Source: Branchiostoma belcheri
Lineage: Eukaryota; Chordata; Leptocardii; Amphioxiformes; Branchiostomatidae
Direction of reading: 5' to 3'
Assembly: GCF_001625305.1 (NCBI RefSeq)
Contig: NW_017803391.1
Span: 293,903-357,902 of the forward strand
Length of the DNA: 64,000 bases
Within the stretch, counting starts at the first letter, position 1; each line of letters opens with the position of its first letter. This document shows, one piece after another, positions 25,701 through 32,775 of this stretch. The notes beneath the pieces were generated by a model. It was not told the origin of the DNA and searched no databases. It saw only the letters and a list, made by a program, of their open reading frames with translations. Made by a program: the position numbers and the translations under genes.

Positions 25701-28700
25701 TGTTCATCATCATGCACTGATGTCAACATTTGACTTCTTTTAAAATTTCCACCTTTCTTCCAACCAATTTCCAATTGTGTTTCCAACACACTTAAGATTT
25801 GTGATAGCATTTATAGCATAATATCAGATTTAATGTCAAGATTTCAGGATTCACAAATCCTTAGAACTCTCATAGCAACATCTTTAGGTCTTTGTGCTAC
25901 TGAAACTGGATACCTGACATGTCTTGTTCCCTCTATGTAGACCATGTGCCGCGGCCCCTGGTCCTGCTGGGTCCTGTGTGGGAGGCCGTGGCAGACAAGC
26001 TGGTACTGGACAACACGGACAGGTTCACCAAATGTGTGCCAGGTAAGACTAGTCTCTACTCTTTCCCTCCCTCATCCTTCCTTCCTTATTTTTTCCTTCC
26101 ACCTCTTTCCATCCTCCATTTGGTTTGAGGTTTTACTAGATGTTTATTAAGAGGAAGGATGTAATGATCAAACAGTGGTAGCAATATTCAAGCATTTATT
26201 TGTAATGTCCTTAACCAGTAACTACCTTTACACCAATTTTCATGTTTTTGACATGCCCAAATCAGGGAAAATGTCCCCAAAACTTGTTTGGCCTCAATTT
26301 CTCTCAATGGATTTGAATACATGTACTTGTAAATTCGAGTACATGTATCAACATGTAACAACCCATGCACACATATGGCAATGTAATATTTCAAAAGATG
26401 TTTAGATCCTGGAAATTCCACCAATAGTTAGCACATTTTCATCCCATACTGTATAGACTCTCATGTAAGGTCGATAAGTCTCTTACTAAATGTATGTTTG
26501 TTATATAGTAGTAGATGCCTTATGTTGTACCTTCTACAATTATTGTGCAGTAAAGATCATGAGATATTGTTTAACCCACAGAGGTGATGAAAGTATCTCC
26601 CCAGTCCATGGAGAAGGGTCTCACCGACAACATCTTTGTGGACTTCCGGCGCCGCGGCAGCTCCTTTGAATGTACCACAGCTGCTGCAGTCAAGGAGATC
26701 TGTGAAAGGGTCAGTCTGTTTAAAACATACTCACTGTGTCATATTTGTGATCCTTAAACTAAGCATACATGTATAAATCTGTGCTAAGCTTGCATGTACC
26801 AGTGCAGTACTTCCTAGGAAGAACACAAGGTGGCGCACATGTACAAAGCAAAAAAAAAAAAACAATGTCATGATGTGACTGCATACATGTATAATGACAG
26901 TCTTCTTGAACTACCATTTTGCTTTGTACTACAGTTGAACATGTTTTTGCAGTCATCATAGCTGGCAACCCCATAAAAACTGAGCCAATCATATATTACA
27001 CCGTGTATACATTGTATACACAGATCTTTGTGAAAAGAAACTGAGAATGTTGAGAAATGTTTTTACCAACATAAGTGGGATTTTAGAATTTGTAATAGTC
27101 AGAGAAGATATATTTTCTTGTAACACATGTCATTCTCAAAGCTGAAGGTTTGAATATAAAAAGCTGTCATGTCTGTACCCACTGATTAGTCTGGGAACTA
27201 GCAGAACCTTCAAGAAATCCATGACTTGTATGAGATGTGTTTAGAAAGCTTCATACATGCTAGTAATCTAACAGTGTGATCTACTTTGCCCACAGAGTCG
27301 TCACTCTATCCTAGACATAGACATACTGGCCATTGAGCGGCTGCACCGCCTGCAGCTATATCCCATAGTACTCTTCATGAAGTGGAAGGGAGCCAAGCAG
27401 ATCAGGTACAAGCCTTATAACATGTCAAACAGTGCAGAAACTCTGTCAGCACAGATTATTCACGCCTCTTGTTTATTACAGTCAGGATTTTTATGAGGTC
27501 ACACCAATTTAATTTCTTGGTTCTCTGATTTTTGCAGAAAGTTAATGGAGTGGGCAGTCTCATTAGAAATAAAACTACATGTACAAACACGCTGCAGGCA
27601 TTCTGTGATAGACCCCCATACTCCCACTGTGTCATGTCACTTTTAGTACCAGGACATTTTAGGTCTTTTTAGGAGGACTATTTTCTTGTAGAAAGAAGTT
27701 GTATGTTTACAGGTAGTGCAGGTAAAATTTGTCTGGTGCAGGTATTTTCCAGTGACACCTGTACCAGTGCAGGGATGCAGAAAAAATTGAGCTGAAGTCT
27801 TACATAAATGAATAAAACATGTTGCTTCCAAATATCAGTACCCATTGGATTGAATAATGTACATGTACAAATAGCATGTGAGTGTGACTTTATTGACTTG
27901 ATGGCTTGAAGGCTGATGAATATTACATTATCAGTTGAGCTTGAAATTATCATTCTGTGGGAGAACTTGGCTTTATTCCCTGCCCCAGGCCATCATCTGG
28001 CCGTGGATCGGGCCCCACAGCCAACTGATGTTCATCTCAGGGCCCCTCCAAATGCCTTTTCATGGTGCACATGCACCAATTCTTCTGGCACAGGGGTCAT
28101 GGTAACAGACAAAAAAAGTGATGAAAAGAGTTTGAAAGGTCCAAATTTCACTTCACATCCCTCCTTATTTGCTGCTAAGTGACATTGAATACCAACCTGA
28201 CTGAAAGGCAGAAAAATTTATATGTCTTTTGTGAAACTAATTTTGGGCCTCCAGCGTGTAATTTTTCTTGTGTATGAGGGAGCTTTATACAGCATGAAAC
28301 TTCTCCATGTAAAAGAACCAAAAACACCTATCAACAAGAGTAGGGGTGACCTGGTGTGTTTGGCTAAATATGCAAGCAGTAGTGAAGCCACTTGGCATTA
28401 CTAGCTAACGAGAAGCATCATCCTTTGGCCATCAGTCTCTCAGACTGAGGCTGTCTACTTTATTTCATCTTCTTACATGATTATATTTTCCATGCTGTAG
28501 GGAGACAAAGGACCCCAGATTCCTGCGGGAGAAGTTGACTAATAAGCAGGCTCGGGAGATGTTTGAGGAAGGGCAGAGGCTGGAGCAGGACTTCAGCAGA
28601 TATTTCACTGGTGGGTTCAGCCCCAGGGGATGTCAATCTAATTACCTATTGTTGGTTGACGGGCCAACCAGTGGGGACAGCTGGAATTTTGATTCTTGTA

Positions 28701-29230
28701 TTGATTCTTGTGTAAATGGTCAACCGATTGAGTCTCTTGATAAAAAATAATCCAGCTTGTCCAAGGAATATTCTTATGTGCATCTATAAAAACTGGAGCA
28801 ATTCTGATTTTGCAATTTAAGTTCCAAGTCAAGGAAAGATTAAATCTTTGTAGCCAAAAAAATTTCAGTGATACAATTGTATGTGAAGCTGAATGGTGTG
28901 TTTTTATATTTTAGTACCAACATGGCCAAAATTTAACTGTCTGTGCTCATCCTGCATTATTACATTGAATGGCTTGTAATTATTTGAATATTGCCCTGAA
29001 AAAGTTTTGTCCTGTTTTGCTCAAATGTTAGTAAGTAACAGTTATTGGTTGTGTAAAAATAAATGGTTTGCTAGCCTGTAGTTGAATCTATTCATGAAGT
29101 ACAAATTTTTGATTTCTCCTTTTCAGCCAACATTGCCGGGGGCTCCCTGACGTCCATGTGTGAACAGATCAGGATCATCGTCGATCAAGAGCAGAACAAG
29201 ACTCTGTGGATCCCATCAGGCTCTCTCTGA
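4644..29230 (+). CDS. DLG5: DLG5 (disks large homolog 5), 5' end missing, multi-exon
   Basis: Scaffold protein of the MAGUK superfamily. Known DLG5 proteins act at cell junctions and in cell polarity, vesicle delivery and Hippo-type signalling. Exons with GT-AG boundaries and consistent phase: 4644-4715, 8886-10515, 10830-10962, 16239-16366, 16857-16959, 17129-17201, 17495-17595, 17904-19896, 20073-20205, 20435-20591, 20954-21062, 21242-21275, 21560-21706, [22057-22176 optional], 22501-22693, 22820-22922, 23171-23216, 23483-23653, 24106-24314, [25042-25149 optional], 25643-25684, 25941-26042, 26582-26709, 27296-27405, 28501-28610, 29127-29230. Without the optional exons the frame stays open for 2042 residues to the TGA at 29228. 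Domain order is coiled coil, PDZ1, PDZ2, disordered, PDZ3, PDZ4, SH3, guanylate-kinase-like. Landmarks shared with vertebrate DLG5 as I recall it include SSEILN, RRDWAFQERDKIV, SIRTLCD, LEKEAR, DSAID, GTWPK, RPKSAPS and ARRSFFRRK. The C-terminus WIPSGSL corresponds to the vertebrate WIPACPL ending. Only the N-terminal exon(s) are missing. Confidence 0.95.
4716..8885 (+). other. DLG5 intron
   Basis: A 4.2-kb intron. It holds a CA-rich tract (about 6412-6460) and a short TATG run (about 7961-7976). I see no exon, RNA gene or element with clear ends. Open frames in it are short and have no recognisable content. Confidence 0.6.
8886..10515 (+). CDS. DLG5: DLG5 exon: long coiled coil
   Basis: One 1630-base exon encodes about 540 residues of charged, heptad-like sequence with almost no prolines after the first 50 residues, typical of an extended coiled coil. 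Landmarks aligning with vertebrate DLG5 are SSEILNQMYDTAVNKLDDL, RRDWAFQERDKIV, RESIRTLCDKLRRERDRAV and a closing KELR. The methionine at 8909 is not the gene start: the frame is open to the acceptor at 8885 and fuses in phase with 4644-4715. Several long minus-strand open frames across this exon are shadows of its biased codon use. The equivalent region in mammals is split among several exons as far as I recall, so a single exon may be a lineage feature. Confidence 0.93.
10830..10962 (+). CDS. DLG5: DLG5 exon: conserved DSAID linker
   Basis: A 133-base exon encoding the end of the coiled coil and the linker to PDZ1. Its sequence (LEKEARMKQLMAHHSRDSAID, then SQEWEMETVEFKR, with the first part continuous in the protein) is nearly the same as in vertebrate DLG5. 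Such conservation in a linker suggests a binding or regulatory segment. The exon ends in phase 0. The intron that follows (10963-16238) is the one inflated by transposable elements. Confidence 0.93.
11395..11696. mobile_element. 302-bp inverted-repeat element (MITE), relative of the neighbouring 4.4-kb copy
   Basis: It begins CTATTCACACTGCGCAGT and ends with the near inverse GCGCAGTGTAAATAG, giving imperfect terminal inverted repeats of roughly 25 bases. The first ~50 bases equal those of 11701-11752, and the last ~100 bases (11594-11696) equal 16015-16117 with about one difference, so it is an internally deleted form of the same family. TTCA lies directly on both sides (11391-11394 and 11697-11700), a possible 4-bp target duplication, though the right TTCA also abuts the next copy. 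No transposase is encoded. Confidence 0.75.
11653..11660. promoter_or_regulatory. TGACGTCA palindrome (CRE-type site) in transposon end
   Basis: Perfect cyclic-AMP response element palindrome in the right end of the 302-bp element. The identical site recurs at 16074-16081 in the 4.4-kb copy. CREB/ATF proteins are known to bind this sequence. Any effect on DLG5 is inference. Confidence 0.4.
12470..14200 (+). repeat. satellite array of 123-bp and 85-bp monomers
   Basis: The motif GAGACACTCACATGACAAC recurs with spacings near 125, 127, 123, 123, 85, 123, 123, 123, 85 and 85 between 13032 and 14154, with poorer copies back to about 12470. The 85-bp form is the 123-bp form lacking a 38-bp segment that includes GCGACGCAACAACATATTAG. 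The copies on the right are almost identical and those on the left are eroded. Short open frames repeating CTWNVHKRHSHDN are a by-product of the repeat. Confidence 0.9.
14215..16000 (+). repeat. three diverged tandem segments inside the 4.4-kb element
   Basis: CTGTCGCCATTGTCCTGG recurs at 14331 and 15556. A CTGGTGTTGGTCCTGCTGG motif recurs at about 14256 and 14424, with a shortened form near 15527. A segment with CAAATGCAA followed by CACGTGCAACRC recurs near 14734, 15317 and 15753. The order of motifs is kept, so this looks like an old triplication of 0.45-0.6 kb units. Confidence 0.6.
16239..17201 (+). CDS. DLG5: DLG5 exons: PDZ1 and start of PDZ2 linker
   Basis: Three exons (16239-16366, 16857-16959, 17129-17201) encode PDZ1, a peptide-binding fold of about 90 residues. 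Visible marks are the carboxylate-binding loop as ELGFDIGVG, strand IIVTKVNKGSVVDGRL, the helix segment NDVPLTNADRSTALQAV and the closing strand VINMVVKRRR. It matches the first vertebrate DLG5 PDZ domain in position and wording (LGFD, VTKV.KGS..DGRLR.ND.LL). The splice phases 2, 0 and 1 join without breaking the frame. A TG-rich tract forms the acceptor of the first of these exons. Confidence 0.93.
17495..19896 (+). CDS. DLG5: DLG5 exons: PDZ2 and long disordered region
   Basis: The exon 17495-17595 carries the first half of PDZ2 (DIGMSFDSGIFISNIVPGG, AAKEGLSVGDRIIN). The 1993-base exon 17904-19896 completes it (INGASVENKSVTEVSRLI, NIVLHVMKS) and runs on for about 620 residues rich in Pro, Ser, His and Arg, predicted to be disordered. 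Islands shared with vertebrate DLG5 include GTWPK, TPP followed by a basic/serine stretch, and RPKSAPS. Three exact-length 10-residue repeats lie at 18294-18383. The exon is longer than the equivalent vertebrate region. Methionines inside it are not starts. Confidence 0.92.
18294..18383 (+). repeat. DLG5: three in-frame 30-bp repeats in the DLG5 disordered exon
   Basis: Codes for KQDSFHSLHE, KQESYHSMHE and KQDSYHSMHD in succession, with a looser copy (RQDSFRGQTD) just before. The period of 30 bases keeps the frame. The repeats add a His/Ser/acidic tract with possible phosphosites and are not in vertebrate DLG5 as far as I recall. Confidence 0.85.
20073..20205 (+). CDS. DLG5: DLG5 exon: Ser/Pro/Thr linker before PDZ3
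   Basis: A 133-base exon (phase 1 in, phase 2 out) encoding a Ser/Pro/Thr-rich linker with the sequence SSGRSSPIMTPPATPTIPGE followed by a serine-rich basic end. Vertebrate DLG5 has a comparable SVSHSECSTPPQSP linker just before PDZ3. The SP and TP pairs are candidate proline-directed phosphosites. The end of the exon is partly duplicated just inside the following intron (about 20221-20262), a small local tandem repeat. Confidence 0.88.
20435..21062 (+). CDS. DLG5: DLG5 exons: PDZ3
   Basis: Two exons (20435-20591 and 20954-21062) encode PDZ3. Marks: RYVTIEKGSEQLGISI with QLGISI as carboxylate-binding loop, GGIFVSKVMEGSIAQQAG, LEYGDRMLEYNGINLRNAT and a closing strand DKITMLVQYDP. Vertebrate DLG5 PDZ3 reads nearly the same (EPLGISI, GGIYVSKV..GSIAHQAGLEYGDQLLEFNGINLRSAT). 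The intron falls after the GDRMLE strand, the same relative place as the intron in PDZ4, which suggests PDZ3 and PDZ4 arose by internal duplication. Confidence 0.94.
21242..21706 (+). CDS. DLG5: DLG5 exons: linker between PDZ3 and PDZ4
   Basis: A 34-base micro-exon (21242-21275, encoding KYEGKVSSSTTR across its junctions) and a 147-base exon (21560-21706) rich in Ser, Thr, Pro and Arg (for example GRSTPIGTPASTRTNSPIPS). Both are framed by consensus acceptors and donors and their phases (1 to 2, then 2 to 2) keep the frame. The segment corresponds to the variable linker SSSHLDPAGTHST...TTPEHP in vertebrates. The micro-exon rests on splice-site and phase agreement rather than homology. Confidence 0.82.
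22057..22176 (+). CDS. DLG5: probable optional DLG5 exon before PDZ4
   Basis: A strong acceptor (a long C/T tract ending CTGTAG) opens a frame that continues the preceding exon in phase and runs 40 codons. A possible but weak donor (GTAAAT after 22176) leaves phase 2, the phase needed by 22501, so inclusion adds 40 residues and skipping leaves the frame intact. If the donor is not used, the frame stops at TAA 22178-22180 and gives a protein truncated before PDZ4. Its second half (RAFAFLKRTSP) resembles the start of PDZ4 (RFVFLKKTSP), suggesting a partial exon duplication. I know of no counterpart in vertebrate DLG5. Transcript data are not available to me. Confidence 0.5.
22330..22465. repeat. 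inverted repeats in the intron between optional exon and PDZ4
   Basis: Segment 22330-22352 is the near inverse of 22397-22419. Extended, 22389-22419 is the near inverse of 22435-22465 (about 26 of 31 positions) with a 15-base loop. A transcript could form either of two mutually exclusive hairpins ending 35 bases before the PDZ4 acceptor. It may be the remnant of a small MITE. Confidence 0.65.
22501..22922 (+). CDS. DLG5: DLG5 exons: PDZ4
   Basis: Two exons (22501-22693 and 22820-22922) encode PDZ4: RFVFLKKTSPDLGISLVGG with DLGISL as binding loop, VGIFVSEVKPNSPASGPSG, LFPADQVLEFNGVNLRQAT and EKVTILAQYN. The wording parallels vertebrate PDZ4 (RVVFIKKSQLELGVHLCGGN, GVFVAEV..DSPAKGPDGL). The first exon ends after the LE of the strand, in phase 0, as in PDZ3. 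The acceptor at 22500 is preceded closely by inverted repeats (22389-22465) that could fold in the pre-mRNA. Confidence 0.94.
23171..23653 (+). CDS. DLG5: DLG5 exons: SH3 domain
   Basis: Two exons (23171-23216 and 23483-23653) encode the MAGUK-type SH3 fold: DLPGDAFYIRVLFDRLAEND leads in, followed by GELTMRKDDILFVENTMPQG, a tryptophan pair LWKAW, and GLIPSKNA. Vertebrate DLG5 reads LPGDSFYIRALYDRLADVEQELSFKKDDILYVDDTLPQG in the same place. In MAGUKs this SH3 packs against the guanylate-kinase-like domain rather than acting as an ordinary polyproline binder. Confidence 0.93.
23770..24000 (+). mobile_element. SINE-like fragment in a DLG5 intron
   Basis: Contains GTGTCCTTGGGAAAGGCACT, followed by ACTCAGGTGAAAATGAGTAC and a TTTGGTTAGGGA segment. 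The ACTCAGGTG...GAGTACCTAC...TTTGGTT order is shared with the copy at 62940-63245, so both belong to one SINE family. The tRNA-like head is not evident here, so this is a 5'-truncated or decayed copy. Confidence 0.5.
24106..24314 (+). CDS. DLG5: DLG5 exon: basic hook between SH3 and GK domains
   Basis: A 209-base exon encoding ALEQELARKKSMSEIAG, then a serine- and arginine-rich stretch with ATARRSFFRRKKHQRNNSKD and SVSSESIPIQE. Vertebrate DLG5 has the equivalents RRLSMSE, AARRSFFRRKHKHKRSGSKD and FSSDSIPLFED. The basic cluster fits the so-called HOOK region of MAGUKs, which binds partners and regulates SH3-GK packing. RKKSMS and RRNS are candidate basophilic kinase sites (inference). The exon ends in phase 1. 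Confidence 0.93.
25042..25149 (+). CDS. DLG5: probable optional DLG5 exon in the SH3-GK hinge
   Basis: A 108-base exon with strong acceptor (CTCTTTCAG) and consensus donor (GTAAGT). It enters and leaves in phase 1, so it adds 36 residues (containing HESLPCKWLRSILG) without disturbing the frame. Skipping it joins SIPIQE to D-GSLASYQRVERLDY, which aligns better with the vertebrate SIPLFEDSVSLAYQRVQKVDC. That makes a regulated cassette more likely than a constitutive exon. It lies in the linker known in other MAGUKs for alternative insertions. Confidence 0.7.
25643..28610 (+). CDS. DLG5: DLG5 exons: guanylate-kinase-like domain
   Basis: Exons 25643-25684, 25941-26042, 26582-26709, 27296-27405 and 28501-28610 encode the GK-like domain: YHVPRPLVLLGPVWEAVADK, KCVPEVMKVSPQSMEKGL, IFVDFRRRGSSFECTTAAAV, HSILDIDILAIERLHRLQLY, PIVLFMKWKGAKQIRE and a charged helix with LRQ-like EEGQRLEQDFSRYFT. 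It matches vertebrate DLG5 throughout. The position of the nucleotide-binding P-loop reads LLGPVWEAV and lacks the GxxGxGK/S pattern, so it should not be an active guanylate kinase, as in other MAGUKs. The last phase is 1, which fits the terminal exon. Confidence 0.94.
27728..27793. repeat. small palindromic interspersed repeat, copy 2
   Basis: Reads GTCTGGTGCAGGTATTTTCC, then ACACCTGTACCAGTGCAGGG and ATGCAGAAAAAA. It matches the copy at 2058-2115 in both arms and in the trailing A-rich stretch. Confidence 0.5.
29127..29230 (+). CDS. DLG5: DLG5 terminal coding exon
   Basis: The last coding exon follows a T-rich acceptor (CTCCTTTTCAG). It encodes ANIAGGSLTSMCEQIRIIVD, then QEQNKTLWIPSGSL and a TGA stop at 29228-29230. 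Vertebrate DLG5 ends with TGVIQGGALSSICTQILAMV, NQEQNKVLWIPACPL, so both the end point and length agree. Confidence 0.95.
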
Positions 29231-32200
29231 ACAAGGCTAGAGCATGCTGGGTAACTGCCATATCAGCAAAGCATTCTGGGAAAGGTATCAAGTTGAGACT
29301 AGGGCAACACTTGACAGTGTCTTAGTAGGCATGCTGAAACTTTTATGATGTTGAAAGAGTTGCACATCAAAAGCTATTGGAAGTTTTTGAACTAACAATA
29401 AAAAAGTAGTATGACTGCATGCCCAAGGAGAGGTTCAGATAAGTATTTTGAAAAATGGGTCCTCTTGTTTGAGATACTAAGAATGATATGGTTTGTCTCT
29501 GCTCCTTAGAATCAGCCATTATGTATGTATATTTTATGGCCATAACTGACACTCTAGGGCTAGATTCTTTGTGTAAAAAGATATAAAATTGTAAGGACTA
29601 CAACTTTGTTAAGAAATATTGTTGCTGGCACTGGCTGCTTTGAAAGGAGCAATACAGAAATTTATGTGATATTTTTATTCTAATATGAAGTAGTTTTAAT
29701 TGATGGACAGTACAGATTGTTGTTCATGTCACATCGTGAGACAGCAGCTTGCGAAAATGCGAGTCTGACTGTCAGACATAAAGGGCCTTGATTGCCTGGG
29801 CACTAGAAGCAATTATAGGCTGGGTTTGATGACAGAAAATTATGGGATATGTGTTGGCCAGATGACCCTTGGCAACAGTCACCATGGTTACAGATATTTT
29901 AAGAATAGAGGCTCCTGTATGGTAAGCGCTCATAGGCAGACTGTTACTCTAAGCCACTGTTACTTTGAGTCTGTTTGAGAGTGTGCTTCAAACAGATTTT
30001 TCTATCAAGTTTGCAAGTCTTTAAATCATCCAAAAGTAACAAAAACTGACAAAAAAGACTACTAGGAGTGAAAGATATTTCCTTACTTTTAGGGACTCAA
30101 ATTACAATGCTAGCCACAATTTGTTAATGGTTTTTGCCATGTACATTGTGTAATTTCCTTTCAGTGTGTACACATGAACTGAAATGTCACAAATTCTGAA
30201 TGCCCTTGAGATCAATTCCAAGTCACTACGATCATTCATTTTGAAGATGGTTTGACATTTTTAACTTTTTTTAATACAGTTTGCGTATATGTAGAAGTGA
30301 ACGTCTGATTGAAACATTCCAAATTGTCGCAGATGCAACAAACAGCAAGCACATAATATTACATACATAGACAATGTTCAGTACCCCCAAATGTAGACCA
30401 ATCTGCATTGTGTATACATGTAGGTCATGTTGTCTAAAACCTATTGAGAAATGGTTTATGATATCTTAAACACCAGAGCCCAAATTTGTTGGAAATTACA
30501 CATCTTACGTAGTCGGTAATTACAATAACAAGTTTGATGATACATGTATATTTGCAAATGCCGAAAAATGGTTGCATCATACACTCGCATGACTTACCCA
30601 TTGTTTAAACTCCAGCAGTGAGTTTTGTAGCAGTGACTTGGAACTGATTGTAAAAACAAGGGAAGCAACAATATGAACAACATGATCTTTACTGAGTGAG
30701 GGTTTCCTCAGATGAAACTATTGAACGGGATTGGTCAGTACAGCCTTTTCTGTCCTTTTTGACGGTTGTACAGAAAGTGTGAAATGGAACAAAATGGAGT
30801 GAGATGGAGCTCCATTTTGCACCTTCTGTCCACTGCTTTTTGACAAGGGTACTTCTCTACCCGACCTAGCTCTCTCTCTCTGTCTTGTCAGTGTAGTGGT
30901 TCCCTATCGCTACTGTCACAGGTATCCCTAGACATGAAGCATGTAGCAGTTGTTGATGTTAGGACCAGGTCTGTTTCCAACTTGTCTTGCTGCATCTGGG
31001 GTCTCACACAAAGCTCCAGGTAGAGTCAAGTTGCTAGAAACAAGTTTCTGTGCTGAGGGGGAGGGGGGCTCCCTTCATTCTCCATCTTCCTTGTCAATAA
31101 TGGTGAAAAAACAATTGGTTCCACTTTTTATTTCATTATACACCAGAAACTGATATCATTTTGTCACAAGGTTTCACCTGTTGTTTTTTTTTCTAAACAT
31201 CACATCCACTGATTCTGTTAAGATTCCACCATTGTGAACATTTCATCCTCCCTTCCCCTTTTGTCACTGGTATAGTCCACTACATGTACAGGCCTGTGGA
31301 GATGGTAGATGTAACACAGGTATTATATACAGACTAAACTATGGATGTTGAGTCAGACAAGACAAGTTTTAGGGTATTTTGTGTCAGACTAGAAAGTAGC
31401 TCGCCATGATGTGAAAGAAAGTGCGACAAAAAATGGAAAAACTAATTGTGATGTGTTCACAAAATTCCAGCTAGTGTGTGCAGAAAACTGCAAAAAAAGC
31501 TAAATGGAAAAACATAATTGCTATGTTATGTGGTTGGAAAATGAACCTATGATGTGAATGAAATAAAATTACCATTCCTGGATAACAACAAACTGAGTAA
31601 ATTTTGACAGACATTCTCAGACCAACTGTACTAGATAAACATCAGGTTTCAGTCTGTCAACTGATGAAATTACATCAGCCAGCATTTGATTTGATTGTCT
31701 TCAGATGTGTTAAAAATAGTGAATAAATTCTTGATTTATTCTTTGCTCATGTGCTTACTTCATGCTGTTTGCAATATTTCTTGCCTAATATGGCCACATG
31801 GTTTTTTGACCTTAGGTAGGTCTCTGAAACTGGCTTATAATATGATGAAATAATTATGTCATCTCAATGTGTATCATAATGTTTGCATTACATTGATTGT
31901 ATTGTTGCTTCTACTTTGCCTTAGCCATCAACTGCCTTCTGTGTTGAAAAGAATTGTTGCATGTTAATTTTACTCTGCACTATTCTGGTGGATTGACTGC
32001 ATTATGTGTCACATTGGAATGCTCCCATGACTTGCTAATCCTTATGTAACCCCTGGGTACTGGACATGCACTCTTCCTGTGTACAAATTTGGCCACACAA
32101 AAAATGTCTTGTGTCGTGAATTATTTTGTGTGGAAGAAACTATCCACCGTACAGGTCACCAACTGTATCGCATCAGATCTATGTAATATCAGTACTGCCT

Positions 32201-32775
32201 GACAAGGCTGCAAATTGTATCTTACATAGAAGAAGACCCCTGTATACAAGGTTGTGCAAGGGAGTCTAAAGTTTTATTTTTGTAGACGTCTTTTTATAGG
32301 GTATATCCCACTATGGAGGATTTTGGTGTATCAAAATCACCCCAGCTGGAAAGAGTGCATATCACTGGTGCCTAGTGAACCTCCCAACACACGACTGGTG
32401 TTGAAGTAAGAAATTGGTACTGCTGCCAACTCAACAATTCGGCAAGTTGAAAATCCTAACCGCATGGAATTAGAACGTGCCATTGAGATGGGTGAGGTAG
32501 CCATGTTGTATGATATATATGTGTATAGTGGTGATATTAATACCGCTAGTTCTAACAATGATGAAGCTTGTTTTCGATTGAACTGATATGTATATAGAGA
32601 TGTTCTTGTTTTGTCCCCCGTGTTATGTAGATCTCTATTGAGTTTTTGAATTGAAGAGTAATGTTACAGTGTGGGTGCCTGCGCGTGTTTGTTTTGTTGA
32701 ATGTGCTGCTGTGACTCGTGAACTGCTTACCATGCACAAACAAATGGCAAATAAAGTACTTTTGTCATGAAACTG
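29231..32775 (+). other. DLG5: probable DLG5 3' UTR
   Basis: About 3.5 kb of AT-rich sequence after the stop contains no recognisable exon. Candidate poly(A) signals AATAAA occur at 29397-29402, 31562-31567, 31722-31727 and 32750-32755. The last is the best because a TG-rich stretch (about 32774-32792) follows at the usual distance. The extent of the UTR is therefore inferred. Shorter forms ending at the earlier signals are possible. Confidence 0.5.
32750..32755 (+). terminator. poly(A) signal AATAAA with TG-rich downstream element
   Basis: Canonical hexamer followed 18 bases later by a GTGTGCTTGTGTG tract, the arrangement expected of a strong cleavage and polyadenylation site. It is the last good signal before a change to repeat-rich intergenic sequence, so it is assigned to DLG5 by position. 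Confidence 0.55.
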
